A DNA stretch of 64,000 nucleotides, taken from the NCBI RefSeq assembly GCF_018406645.1, contig NZ_AP024546.1:124001-188000 (forward strand). Reading direction: 5' to 3'. Positions 19,401-28,355 of this stretch are shown here, one piece after another. Both the position numbers and the translations under genes were made by a program. Source of the DNA: Lysobacter helvus. Its GTDB lineage: Bacteria; Pseudomonadota; Gammaproteobacteria; Xanthomonadales; Xanthomonadaceae. The notes beneath the pieces are model-generated. The model did not search any database and was not told the DNA's origin. It saw only the letters and a program-made list of their open reading frames with translations. Within the stretch, counting starts at the first letter, position 1, and the number at the start of each line of letters is the position of its first letter.

Positions 19401-19434
19401 AAAAAAGCCGCGGCACTGCCGCGGCTTTCTTTTT
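19401..19434. terminator. Bidirectional terminator
   Basis: AAAGCCGCGG / CCGCGGCTTT stem with CACTG loop region, A-run to the left, T-run to the right, between convergent phaB copy 2 and the M48 protease gene. Confidence 0.85.
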
Positions 19435-19445
19435 GCAGGCGGGTG

Positions 19446-20345
19446 TTACTTCGCCGACTCGCAGAACTTCGCCCGATACTCCATCGCCTTCGGCATCAGC
19501 GCCTGCAGGTTCTGGATGCGCGTGCCGGGATTGGGATGCGTCGACGAGAATTCCGGCGGCGCCTCGCCACCGCTCGCGGCATCCATGCGCTCCCACAGCG
19601 GGATCGCTTCGCGCGGATCGAAGCACGCGGCCGCGGCCAGCATCAGCCCCATCTCGTCCGCCTGCGTTTCCTGCTTGCGCGCATAGGGCAGCGCACGACC
19701 GTAGCCGTACACCGCCATCACCGCCTGCATCTGCGACTGGTCCATGCCGCTCATCGCGCCGGCCATCTGGCCGATCTGCGCGAGCTTCTGTTCCGTCATG
19801 CGCTGCGCCCCGTGGCGCAGCAACGCGTGCGTGATCTCGTGTCCCATCACGATCGCCATCGCGTTGTCGTTCTGCGCGACGGGGATCAGGCCGGTGTACA
19901 CCGCCATCTTGCCGCCCGGCAGGCAGAACGCGTTGACCTGGTCGGACTGCAGCAGGTTGACGTCCCACTCGAACGTCTTCTCGATGTGCGGCGCCGTCAG
20001 GTTGTGTTCGGCCGCGAGCGCGTCCTCGACCTGCGGGATCTTCGCCACCAGGCGCTGCATGATCGCGCGCACGGCCTGCGCGTTCGGATCGCTGGGCGAA
20101 ATGGGTTTCTCGGTCGTGAGCAGCTCTTCCCACGCCTGCAGGCCGAGCGCCTTTTCGTCCTCGGGCGAGATGTTCTTGTCGATCACCACCGCCTCGCCGG
20201 TCAGCGGATCGGTCGAGCGATTGGAGATCCAGTAGTACGCGGCGTACCCGGCGAACAGCAGCAACACCCACCAGCGGATGCCGCCGAAGCCGAAGCCGCG
20301 CCGTTGTCCGCCCTGTGCCTGGTTGCCGTACGGATCGATGGCCAT
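19446..20345 (-). CDS. M48-family metalloprotease, single N-terminal TM
   Basis: 299 residues from ATG 20345 (MAIDPYGN). One TM anchor near residues 24-41 (WWVLLLFAGYAAYYW), then a periplasmic M48 domain with HEITHALLRHGAQRM (zinc HExxH) and downstream QADEMG as third ligand. This resembles LoiP/YcaL-type envelope-quality proteases. The cysteine pair in NAFCLPGGK and CFDPR/FCESAK may be structural. It lies 28 bp after the FGE-domain lipoprotein gene on the same strand, likely cotranscribed. Confidence 0.88.
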   Translation of the reverse strand: MAIDPYGNQAQGGQRRGFGFGGIRWWVLLLFAGYAAYYWISNRSTDPLTGEAVVIDKNISPEDEKALGLQAWEELLTTEKPISPSDPNAQAVRAIMQRLVAKIPQVEDALAAEHNLTAPHIEKTFEWDVNLLQSDQVNAFCLPGGKMAVYTGLIPVAQNDNAMAIVMGHEITHALLRHGAQRMTEQKLAQIGQMAGAMSGMDQSQMQAVMAVYGYGRALPYARKQETQADEMGLMLAAAACFDPREAIPLWERMDAASGGEAPPEFSSTHPNPGTRIQNLQALMPKAMEYRAKFCESAK

Positions 20346-20373
20346 CGCGTGCAATCTCCTTGTGTCGCGCGGC

Positions 20374-22218
20374 TCAGAGTTCTCGCACGAGGCGGAACCC
20401 GAGGCGCGCATTGGTGGTGTCACCGTCCGTCGACAGACGCCAGGCCGCCCGCACCTGCGCAGGTGCGCTCGCCCACGAGCCGCCGCGGATCACGCGCGTG
20501 CGGCAGCCCGGGTTGACCCAGGGTTGTCCGTCCGCGGGGGCGCGCCGATAGCCTTCGTGCCAGCAATCGGCCACCCACTCGCTGACGTTGCCGGCCAGGT
20601 CGTGAAGGCTGAATGCATTCGGCGCGAAGCTGGCCACCGGAGCCGGCCCCCACCACCCGTCCCCGTAGCCCTGGAAGGCGTTGCGCCACGTGCGGCCCGT
20701 CGGCGAGCGATCCAGCGAACCGGTGACGTTGCCCGCGCTGCGGGGCGGAATGCGCGAACGCCACGGCAGGCTGCCTTCGCTGCCCGCGCGCACGGCGTAT
20801 TCGAACTGCGCCTCGCTCGGCAGCGCATAGCGCTCGCCGGTCTGCTGCGAGAGCCAGTGCGCGTACGCCTCGGCATCGCGCGCGCTCACGTGCAGGACGG
20901 GCATGTCGTCGCGCGCGATCGCGCCGTTGTAGTCGTGGCGCCAGTCCACGCCGCTGCGGCGCACCAGATTGCCGCTGCGTTCGTCGTACACGATCGAATG
21001 GCCGCGCCGCACCGCGCGGCTGCGATAGCCGGTGGCGTCGACGAAGCGGCGGAATTCGCCCACGGTGGTTTCGGTGCGCGCCATTGCGAAGCCGCGGTCG
21101 AAGCGCACGTAGTGCAGCGGGCGTTCGTTCGGCAACGCATCGGTTTCGCCATCGCGCGCGCCCATGCGGAATCCGCCGTGCGGCACGACGATCATCTGCG
21201 GGCCGCGCGCGCCGCTGCGCAACGCATCGGTGAACGCCTGGCCCGGCCGGAACAAGCCGTAGTGCGCGACCAGGTCGATGCGTTCGCGCAATTCCGTGGC
21301 GGCCGGATCGGCGGGCGGTGCGATGCGCAACACGTCCGACAGGATGCGGCGCGCCTGCGGCAGGCCGCCGTCGCGCATCAGCAAGGCGAGGCCCTGGTCG
21401 CGCAGCGTGTTGACGCGCTCGGTGCGCAATGCGCCGATGCGCAGGCGCGCGTCGGCGACGGTGGACATGCCGGGGCGGATGGGGGCTGCGTGCTGCAACC
21501 AGGTTTCGGCCTGCGCGAAATCCGACGTGGCCGCCGCGGTTTCCGCGCGCCGGATCAACGCGCTTTCCACCGCCGCGATGCCTTGCGCCGCGCGCGCATC
21601 GCCGGGGCGCTTGACGAGCGCTTCGCGGAAATACTGCAACGCACCGCGGGTGTCGCCTTCGCCGAGGCGATCGGCCTGGAGTTCGCGCTCGCCGCGATGA
21701 TCGAGCTGCACGGACGCATCGGCGGCATCCACGCGCGAGAGATAGGCGCGCACGGTCGGTGCATCGGCTGCGGCCGTGCGCGCCACTTCGCCGACTTCGT
21801 GCGCGTGGCGCAGGCCGTTCGGATCGGTGTCCATGGCCGCGAGGGCCGCGTCGCCTTCGGCGAGCAGCATCGCGACGGCGCGTGCGTGGACGCGGGAGAC
21901 TTCGGGATCGTCGGGGAGGCGCGCATGCAGCTCGATGAGCAACGGCATCGCGTCGCGATCGCCCCCGAAGAGCTTGCCGGCATCGAGCGCGGCGATGGCT
22001 TCGGCGAGCACCTTGGGTTCGTCGCCCACGGCGATCTGCACCGGCGCAGGTTGCCAGGCCGGCACCACCACGGCTTCGTCGCCCGAAATGGTGACCGTGG
22101 GATCGCGGCCCGCCGCTTCCGGCGCCGGCCCCTGCGCACCCTTGTCGCCACAGCCCGCCAGCAGCAACGCAAGGACCAGCGCGGCGATGGGGGAAGGCGT
22201 GCTGCGCGGGTGGGCCAT
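20374..22218 (-). CDS. Lipoprotein with C-terminal FGE/SUMF1-type domain
   Basis: 614 residues from ATG 22218. Signal peptide with lipobox LLLAGC. The middle part (about 60-330) is alpha-helical and repeat-like (TPR-like inference). The C-terminal part from about residue 340 is a formylglycine-generating-enzyme-like domain: GGFRMGARDGE, PLHYVRF, ETTVGEFRRFVDATG, LPSEAQFEYAVRAG, NVSEWVADCW, RVIRGGSWASAP and the LGFRLVREL end. Many such domains are not true sulfatase activators but bind or modify other substrates (EgtB, PvdO relatives). No sulfatase is nearby, so the role is open. Confidence 0.82.
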   Translation of the reverse strand: MAHPRSTPSPIAALVLALLLAGCGDKGAQGPAPEAAGRDPTVTISGDEAVVVPAWQPAPVQIAVGDEPKVLAEAIAALDAGKLFGGDRDAMPLLIELHARLPDDPEVSRVHARAVAMLLAEGDAALAAMDTDPNGLRHAHEVGEVARTAAADAPTVRAYLSRVDAADASVQLDHRGERELQADRLGEGDTRGALQYFREALVKRPGDARAAQGIAAVESALIRRAETAAATSDFAQAETWLQHAAPIRPGMSTVADARLRIGALRTERVNTLRDQGLALLMRDGGLPQARRILSDVLRIAPPADPAATELRERIDLVAHYGLFRPGQAFTDALRSGARGPQMIVVPHGGFRMGARDGETDALPNERPLHYVRFDRGFAMARTETTVGEFRRFVDATGYRSRAVRRGHSIVYDERSGNLVRRSGVDWRHDYNGAIARDDMPVLHVSARDAEAYAHWLSQQTGERYALPSEAQFEYAVRAGSEGSLPWRSRIPPRSAGNVTGSLDRSPTGRTWRNAFQGYGDGWWGPAPVASFAPNAFSLHDLAGNVSEWVADCWHEGYRRAPADGQPWVNPGCRTRVIRGGSWASAPAQVRAAWRLSTDGDTTNARLGFRLVREL

Positions 22219-22344
22219 GGAGCGTCCGGTGGCGTCGACGCGGCCGATGGTGGGCCATGGCGACGCGATCCGGCAACCGCCGGCGTTCGACAGTGCCCGC
22301 GGGGGACCGGTAGTCTGGCCGCCCGATCGTTTCGAAGTCCCTGC

Positions 22345-23460
22345 GTGCACCACTGGATCACCGACCCCGCCGACCTCGCCGCGCGCCTCGCGCACCGCCC
22401 CGCCCGCGTGGGCCTGGACACCGAATTCATCCGCGAACGCACCTACTGGCCGCAACTGGCCCTGGTGCAGATCGCCTACGCCGGCAACGCGGGCGACGGA
22501 CGCAGCGACGACCAGACCATCCTGCTCGCCGACATGCTGGTGCCCGGCATGTGTGAAGCCCTCGCACCGCTCCTCGCCGATCCGAACGTGCTGAAGGTGA
22601 TGCACAGCGCGAGCGAAGACATCGTGGCGCTCAAGCGCAGTTGCGGCGTGGCACCCTCGCCCTTGTTCGATACGCAGATCGCCGCGGGCATCGCGGGCGT
22701 CGGCGCGGGCATGGGCTACCAGCGCATCGTGCAGGACCTGCTGGGCGTGGCGCTGCAGAAGGGCGAGCAGCGCTCGGACTGGTTGCGCCGCCCGCTGACG
22801 GATTCGCAACGCCACTACGCCGCCGAGGACGTGGTGTACCTGGACGCGCTGTATCGCGAACTGTCGGCGCGCCTGGACACGCTGGGCCGCCGCGCGTGGC
22901 TGGAGGAAGACAGCGCGCGCCTCGCGCTCGGCGTGGACGAAGCCGGCGAACGCTGGCCCCACCTGGCGCTGCGCGCCGCGCAATTTCTCGACACCGACGC
23001 GCAGCATCGCCTGCTGCGCTTGCTGCGCTGGCGCGATGCGTATGCGCGCACGAGCGACCGGCCGCGCACCTGGATCCTCGACAACGAACTGGCCACCGCG
23101 CTCGCGCGCACGCCGCCGATCGACCGCGATGCATTGAAGCGCCACCTCGACACGATCCCGAAATCCCCGCGCAGCCTCGTCGATGCGCTGTGGACCGCAT
23201 TGACGACGCCGCTGCCCGATGAAGCCGAAGCACCGTTGCCGCGCAGCGAAGAGCGCGACAAGCTCGCGCTGCGCAAGTTGCAGGACACCACCGCGGAAGT
23301 CTCGCGCGAACTCGGCCTGCCCGATGGCGTGCTCGCTTCGCGACGCTGGCTGGAAGCGCTGCTCGACGGCCACGACTGGCCCGGTGCGTTGTCGGGCTGG
23401 CGGCGCGCGCAACTCGAACCGCGGCTCAAGCCGCTGCTGGCGCCCTCGCCCGCGAACTGA
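22345..23460 (+). CDS. rnd: Ribonuclease D
   Basis: 3'-5' exoribonuclease trimming tRNA and other small RNAs. 371 residues from a GTG at 22345; the much longer in-frame extension to the left is antisense to the lipoprotein gene and rejected. DEDD residues are visible: GLDTEFIRERTY, the Asp in HSASEDIVAL, and YAAEDVVYLDALY (YxxxD). The C-terminal HRDC region follows. It is convergent with the response regulator gene. Confidence 0.94.
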   Translation: MHHWITDPADLAARLAHRPARVGLDTEFIRERTYWPQLALVQIAYAGNAGDGRSDDQTILLADMLVPGMCEALAPLLADPNVLKVMHSASEDIVALKRSCGVAPSPLFDTQIAAGIAGVGAGMGYQRIVQDLLGVALQKGEQRSDWLRRPLTDSQRHYAAEDVVYLDALYRELSARLDTLGRRAWLEEDSARLALGVDEAGERWPHLALRAAQFLDTDAQHRLLRLLRWRDAYARTSDRPRTWILDNELATALARTPPIDRDALKRHLDTIPKSPRSLVDALWTALTTPLPDEAEAPLPRSEERDKLALRKLQDTTAEVSRELGLPDGVLASRRWLEALLDGHDWPGALSGWRRAQLEPRLKPLLAPSPAN

Positions 23461-23466
23461 CGCCCG

Positions 23467-24096
23467 CTACGACACCAGCCCGCGTCGCTCCGCGAGCACG
23501 CGCAGCTGGTGGTCGGATTGCAGGTGGAGCTTGGCGTAGATGTTGGCGCGGTGCGCGTACGCCGTCTTGTTGCTGATGCCGATGGTCGCCGCCACGCGCG
23601 ACACCGAATGCCCGCGCGCCAGCAGCAGGAACACCTGCGCTTCGCGGCTGGTGAGCTCCGGCAAACCCGCGGCTTCGTCGGTTTCCTCGTGGTTCTGCGC
23701 GCGCACGTCCTTGCCGAGGAAGCGCTCGCCGCGCCCCGCCGCGCGGATCGCATCCACCAGTTCGTCCGGCGCCGCGCGCTTGGTGACATAGCCGCGCGCC
23801 CCCGCCGACAACGCGTCCTGCACGTACAACGCGCCGTCATGCATGCTCATCACCACGATCGCCATGCCCGGCTTCTGCGCGAGCACGTGGCGGATCAGCA
23901 CCAGGCCGTCGCCGTCGGGCAGCGAGAGGTCCATCACCAGCACGTCGCACGCCGCGGTGAGCAGCCACGCGGCGACTTCACGCGCGCTGCCGAGTTCGTC
24001 GGTGACTTCCCAGCCGGGCTCCATCTCCAGCAACTGTCGAAAGCCCGCGCGAACGATGGGATGATCGTCGACCAGCACGATGCGAAGAGGCGGCAT
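23467..24096 (-). CDS. NarL/FixJ-family response regulator
   Basis: 209 residues: receiver domain (VLVDDHPIVRAGF, phospho-acceptor Asp in LVMDLSLPDGD, conserved Lys in GYVTKRA) and LuxR-type HTH (LTSREAQVFLLLARGHSVSRVAATIGISNKTAYAHRANI). Its start lies 22 bp from the start of the divergent kinase gene, so the two form a UhpA/UhpB-like pair sharing one control region. An upstream start (MRIPLL, about 24126) is possible but would overlap the kinase start. Target genes are unknown. Confidence 0.88.
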   Translation of the reverse strand: MPPLRIVLVDDHPIVRAGFRQLLEMEPGWEVTDELGSAREVAAWLLTAACDVLVMDLSLPDGDGLVLIRHVLAQKPGMAIVVMSMHDGALYVQDALSAGARGYVTKRAAPDELVDAIRAAGRGERFLGKDVRAQNHEETDEAAGLPELTSREAQVFLLLARGHSVSRVAATIGISNKTAYAHRANIYAKLHLQSDHQLRVLAERRGLVS

Positions 24097-24118
24097 GGGG
24101 ACGGAATCCAGGAGCGGG

Positions 24119-25669
24119 ATGCGCATTGAAACGCGGCGACCGGCCCAGCGTCCAATCCAGTGGTGGATGGCGCCCGCGTACATCGCGCTCTGGGCGGGGC
24201 TCTACCTGCTGTCGAGCATGCACTGGTTCCTGCCCGCCGGCCTGCGGCTGGCGGCGCTGTGGCTGATGCCGCGCCGCTGGTGGTGGGCGATCGCGCTGTG
24301 CGAAGCCGCGGCCATCGTGCTGGTCGCGCTGGCGCGCGGCACGTTCACCGATCCGGTGGCGCTGCTGCTCGCCGCGACCGTGCCGTGGTGCCTGTATGCG
24401 CTGATCGTGGGCACGTTCGCGCGCTCGCCCGGGCCCAGCCCCACGCCCGACACGATGATGCGGTTCCTGCTGTGCGGCATCGCGGCCTCGGTGGTCACGG
24501 CGGGCGCGCTGGTACTGATCAACCTGATGGACGACGGCGTGCTGCCGCAGCCGCCGGTCGCGATGCTCTACAGCTTCGCGGTGGGCGATTTCATCGGCAT
24601 CCTGGTCGTCGCGTCGCTCGCGCGGACGTTGCTCGGACAACTCGGGCCGCAGCGCGTGCCGTGGCACGTCGTGTTCGGCGAAGGCTGGGTGCTGGCGCCG
24701 GTGCTGGTAGTGCTGGTGCTGTCGGCGCTCCCGCACCGGAACGTGCCGCTGTACCCGGTGATGCTGGCGATCTTCCCGTTGTTCTGGCTGTCGTTCCATT
24801 ACGGATGGCGTGCGTGTTCGGTGGCCCTGGGCTTGTTGAGCGCCGCGGTGCACGGCTTGGGCGTGGGCACGCTCGGCAGCTCCTGGCCCTTGCCGCAACT
24901 GCAATTGCTGATTGCCGCATCCGGGTTCGCGGGCCTGTCGCTCGGCGTGTCCGGCGATGCGTTGCGCACGCAGGGCAAGGCGTTGAAGAACACGGTCGAC
25001 ATGCTCTCGTCGCGCACGCGCGCGTTGTCCGACACCGCCAATCGCCTGGTTTCGCAACAGGAAGAAGAACGCCGCCGCATCGGCGCGGAGCTTCACGACC
25101 AGCTCGGCCAGGACATGACCGCCATCGCCACGCGCCTGCGCCTGGTGGAGCGCACGCCGGACCAGGACGCGATGCGCGATGGCCTGCGCTCGATCGCCGA
25201 CCTGGTCGGCGATGCGCACGAACACCTGCGCGAAGTGATCCAGGCCTTGCATCCGCTCGTGCTGCATCGCTTCGGCCTGGCGCGCGCTTTGTCGGAAGGC
25301 CCGATGCACGAACTCGCGCGCGACCACGGCATCACCTACCAGTGCACGATCGAAGGCAACGTGGACCGCGTGCCGCCGGAAGTGGCGACCGCGCTCTACC
25401 GCATCTGCCAGGAAGCCACGACCAACTGCGTGCGCCATGGATGCGGTGGCCGCATCGCCGTGCACCTCGCGGTGTGGGAACACGCGTCGGCGGCCGACGT
25501 GCACCTGCGCATCGAAGACGATGGCGGCGCGTTCGACCCGGGCAACGGCAAGGGACTGGGACTGCAGAACATCCACGATCGCGCGGATGCGATCGGTGCG
25601 GAGTACGTGTTCAACCCGGACTCGGGGTACCCGCGGCACCTGCTCGATGTGCGCGTGCCTGCGGGATAG
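24119..25669 (+). CDS. MASE1-type sensor histidine kinase (NarL-partner class)
   Basis: 516 residues from ATG 24119 preceded by AGGAG. The N-terminal ~290 residues hold about eight TM segments of MASE1 type (a membrane sensor without an obvious periplasmic domain). HisKA_3 follows, with the phosphoacceptor His in RRIGAELHDQLGQ (about residue 328), then a HATPase with the N box QEATTNCVRHG and G box GKGLGLQNIHDRA. It should phosphorylate the divergently encoded regulator. The signal sensed is unknown. Confidence 0.88.
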   Translation: MRIETRRPAQRPIQWWMAPAYIALWAGLYLLSSMHWFLPAGLRLAALWLMPRRWWWAIALCEAAAIVLVALARGTFTDPVALLLAATVPWCLYALIVGTFARSPGPSPTPDTMMRFLLCGIAASVVTAGALVLINLMDDGVLPQPPVAMLYSFAVGDFIGILVVASLARTLLGQLGPQRVPWHVVFGEGWVLAPVLVVLVLSALPHRNVPLYPVMLAIFPLFWLSFHYGWRACSVALGLLSAAVHGLGVGTLGSSWPLPQLQLLIAASGFAGLSLGVSGDALRTQGKALKNTVDMLSSRTRALSDTANRLVSQQEEERRRIGAELHDQLGQDMTAIATRLRLVERTPDQDAMRDGLRSIADLVGDAHEHLREVIQALHPLVLHRFGLARALSEGPMHELARDHGITYQCTIEGNVDRVPPEVATALYRICQEATTNCVRHGCGGRIAVHLAVWEHASAADVHLRIEDDGGAFDPGNGKGLGLQNIHDRADAIGAEYVFNPDSGYPRHLLDVRVPAG

Positions 25670-25890
25670 GAAGCCGGCCTGCCGCTGATTCCCCCGAAAC
25701 AGCCAGCAGGCCAGCCCTACCGCCCAGAACCGCCGCCGTCCGCAGCGGTTCGTTTCTCCAACGCGTACCAGGCTTTGGATCCAACGGGCGCGACGGCACT
25801 CGCGCTTGGGCAGGATCATCGCGCGCGGCGTGCCCGCCCCCCATCAGAAAATTTCTCGCATCCGGCTGCGTCGGAGGTAGCATCGCCTGA

Positions 25891-26961
25891 ATGCGCCCCC
25901 TGCCCCGGATCGCCGCTGGATTCCTCGCCGCACTGGCCCTGGCCGGCTGCGCCTCCGCATCGCACGACACGGGGCCCGTCGACATGACGCGCGACATCGA
26001 CGCACTGATGCGCGACTACGACGGCCACGTGCCCGGCGCCTCCGTGCTGGTGGTGCGCGACGGCGTGCCGATCGTGCGCCGCAGCTACGGCTTCGCCGAC
26101 CTCGACGGCGAGGTGCGCGCCACGCCGGCCACCAATTACCGCCTCGCGTCGGTCAGCAAGCAGTTCACCGCCGCGTCGGTGTTGTTGCTGATGGAGGACG
26201 GCAAGCTGCGCCTGGACGATCCGGTGCGACGCTGGTTGCCCTCGCTGCCGGCGGCGGTGGATGCCGTGACGTTGCGCCACCTGCTCACGCACACCGCGGG
26301 GCTGATCGACTACGAAGACGTGATGGATCCGGCGAGCGACGTGCAGGTGCACGACGCGGATGTATTGAAGCTGCTCGAAGGCCAGCCGCGCACGTATTTC
26401 GCGCCGGGCACCGGGTATCGCTACAGCAACAGCGGCTATGCGCTGCTGTCGCTCGTGGTCGAGCGTGCGTCCGGGATGCGGTACGCGGATTTCCTGCGCA
26501 CGCGCATCTTCGAACCTCTGGGGATGCGCAATACCGTCGCGTTCGAAGCGGGACGTTCGACCGTCGCCCATCGCGCGTTTGGCCACACCTTCCAGCAAGG
26601 CCGCTGGATGCGCACCGACCAGAGCACGACGAGCGCGGTGCTCGGCGATGGCGGGATCTATTCGTCGATCGACGACCTCGTGCACTGGGACGCCGCGATC
26701 CGCGAACAACGCCTGCTCAAGCCGGCGACGTGGGCGCAGGCCTTCACGCCCGCGACGAAAACCGACGAAGCGGACGTGCAATACGGCTTCGGGTGGCGGA
26801 TCACCGGGGAGACGTTGTGGCATTCCGGCGAAACGGTCGGGTTCCGCAACGTGATCGTGCGCTATCCGGCGCGCAAGCTGACCGTGGTGGTGCTGACCAA
26901 TCGCGACGATCCGGAGCCCTACGCCACCGCGAAGAAGATCGCCGCCTTGTACCTCGACTAA
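25891..26961 (+). CDS. Serine hydrolase of the beta-lactamase class C/penicillin-binding fold, lipoprotein
   Basis: 356 residues with a signal peptide and lipobox ALAGC. The active-site motifs are all present: SVSK (SxxK, about residue 90), YSNSGY (YxN) and HSGET near the C-terminus (KTG equivalent). This group includes esterases, D-aminopeptidases and peptidoglycan-acting enzymes, so resistance to beta-lactams should not be assumed. The gene is convergent with, and overlaps by four bases, a VanX-type dipeptidase gene, which supports a link to D-Ala peptide or cell-wall turnover. Confidence 0.83.
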   Translation: MRPLPRIAAGFLAALALAGCASASHDTGPVDMTRDIDALMRDYDGHVPGASVLVVRDGVPIVRRSYGFADLDGEVRATPATNYRLASVSKQFTAASVLLLMEDGKLRLDDPVRRWLPSLPAAVDAVTLRHLLTHTAGLIDYEDVMDPASDVQVHDADVLKLLEGQPRTYFAPGTGYRYSNSGYALLSLVVERASGMRYADFLRTRIFEPLGMRNTVAFEAGRSTVAHRAFGHTFQQGRWMRTDQSTTSAVLGDGGIYSSIDDLVHWDAAIREQRLLKPATWAQAFTPATKTDEADVQYGFGWRITGETLWHSGETVGFRNVIVRYPARKLTVVVLTNRDDPEPYATAKKIAALYLD

Positions 26962-27665
26962 CGCACGGGCACGTCGTACTGCGTGTCGGGCGTGGGTTCG
27001 GGCTGCAACGTGAAGTGCCACCACTCCATCGGGTAGTTGCGGAAGCCTCCGCGTGTCATCGCGTCGCCGAGCACGTGGCGATTGGCGCGCTGCGCGGGCG
27101 TGACCTTCGGCGAATCGGTGTTGGCGCTGGTGTCGAAGAAATCGAACGGCGTGCCCATGTCGAGCGGCGTGCACGCATCGTGTTCGCAGCGCAGCAGCGT
27201 GAGGTCGAGCGTCGCGCCGCGGCTGTGGCCCGAGGTGGGCGCGATGTAGTCGCCGCGCAGGCTGCGCTTGTCGAGCTGCGGATACCAGGCGGCTTTGGTG
27301 GCCGCATCGTCCGGCGTGTCGATCCACGCCATGAAATCGCGCACGGCGCGCACGGGGCGGTAGCAATCGAAGATGCGGAGGCGATAGCCCTGCGGGCGCA
27401 GCGCGGTTTCGACGCGGGCCAGCGCTTCGGCGGCGGGACGCAACAGGTAGCAGCGCGGCGCGTCGTAGCCATCGACCGGCGCGCCGGTGAAGTTGTGGTG
27501 GCCGGCGTAGCGGATGTCGAGGTCGATGTCGGGGACGAGGGCCTGGATCGAGACCAGGCCGGCGGCGTCGGGCGTGGTGGCCCTCGACGTCCGCGGCCCC
27601 GTCGCGGGCGGCGTGGCCGCACAGGCGCCGAGGCCCATGGCCAGCAGGCACATCGCAAGTCGCAT
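26958..27665 (-). CDS. ddpX: D-Ala-D-Ala dipeptidase (VanX/DdpX, M15D), lipoprotein-like
   Basis: 235 residues from ATG 27665. N-terminal signal MRLAMCLLAMGLGAC with a lipobox-like cysteine. M15D zinc motifs are SGHSRGATLDLTL (SxHxxGxAxD) and PMEWWHF (ExxWH), with YDCYRP-type FDCYRPVRAV upstream. The expected reaction is hydrolysis of D-Ala-D-Ala from peptidoglycan turnover. In a Gram-negative without vancomycin-resistance genes nearby, recycling is the likely role. A start at 27683 is the alternative. Confidence 0.88.
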   Translation of the reverse strand: MRLAMCLLAMGLGACAATPPATGPRTSRATTPDAAGLVSIQALVPDIDLDIRYAGHHNFTGAPVDGYDAPRCYLLRPAAEALARVETALRPQGYRLRIFDCYRPVRAVRDFMAWIDTPDDAATKAAWYPQLDKRSLRGDYIAPTSGHSRGATLDLTLLRCEHDACTPLDMGTPFDFFDTSANTDSPKVTPAQRANRHVLGDAMTRGGFRNYPMEWWHFTLQPEPTPDTQYDVPVR

Positions 27666-27717
27666 CGTCGGTTCCCCATTCACGCCTGGCGAAACGGTAG
27701 CGCGTCCCGGCGTGCCC

Positions 27718-28026
27718 TTACAGCCGCTCCACCGGCGAGGCCCGCACCAGGATCTCGTCCTGCGCGAAGTCCGCCTCCAGCGATTGCCGGTACGCCGCCC
27801 ACCACCCGTGGTCCAGCGCCTCGACCATCACTTCGAACAGCAGCACCTCGTCCCGCTCCATGTGCCCTGCATCGTCTTCCCACAGGCCCTGCGCCGGCGC
27901 GCGCATGTACGCCGTCACGCCGCCGAATTGATCCGCGAGCGCGCGCCGGACCGCATCGAAGCGCGCGCGCGGGAACGGCGTGCCCGAGGCGTCGTAGACG
28001 GGGAGCAGCAACTGGACCAGGTACAT
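27718..28026 (-). CDS. Conserved protein of unknown function (102 aa)
   Basis: Starts at ATG 28026 behind GGAGG. No signal peptide or TM segment. The sequence (MYLVQLLLPVYD, FGGVTAYMRAPAQG, WWAAYRQSLE, QDEILVRASPVERL) looks like a compact alpha/beta protein of the dimeric ferredoxin-like or monooxygenase-like type, by inference only. It sits immediately upstream of the tRNA-Ala gene on the opposite strand. Confidence 0.7.
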   Translation of the reverse strand: MYLVQLLLPVYDASGTPFPRARFDAVRRALADQFGGVTAYMRAPAQGLWEDDAGHMERDEVLLFEVMVEALDHGWWAAYRQSLEADFAQDEILVRASPVERL

Positions 28027-28137
28027 GGCGCCTCCGGTGGGGCCCCAGCAGGCCCAAACCCGCGTGCAGCCGGCGCGAATTCGCACCTTCCCCGCTTGGC
28101 AGTCACCGCCGCCGTCCGTATACTGCGCGCCTTTCGT

Positions 28138-28216
<79 letters not shown>

Positions 28217-28219
28217 TTT

Positions 28220-28249
28220 AAAGGCTCGCTTCGGCGAGCCTTTTCTTTT
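28220..28249 (+). terminator. Terminator after tRNA-Ala (element-borne)
   Basis: AAAGGCTCGC TTCG GCGAGCC stem followed by TTTTCTTTT. A different hairpin occupies the same place after attR, so this one came with the element. Confidence 0.88.
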
Positions 28250-28322
28250 CAAGGACTTCCGTGCGCCGAGTGCGCCAACGCGGATGGTCCTTATCCGAAC
28301 ACGGATTCGCGGTGCTTCCTAG

Positions 28323-28346
28323 CGTGCACTTACACGTGCACTTACG
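28323..28346 (+). repeat. Tandem 12-bp direct repeat upstream of integrase
   Basis: CGTGCACTTACA is followed at once by CGTGCACTTACG, ending about 10 bp before the integrase ATG. This could be an arm-type integrase site or an operator; function inferred only from position. Confidence 0.5.
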
Positions 28347-28355
28347 AGGGATCAC

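Noticed and set aside
20278-22344. Very long open frame on the plus strand upstream of rnd
   Set aside because: It is antisense to the FGE-domain lipoprotein gene and the M48 start; high GC keeps stops away. Only the part from GTG 22345 is RNase D.
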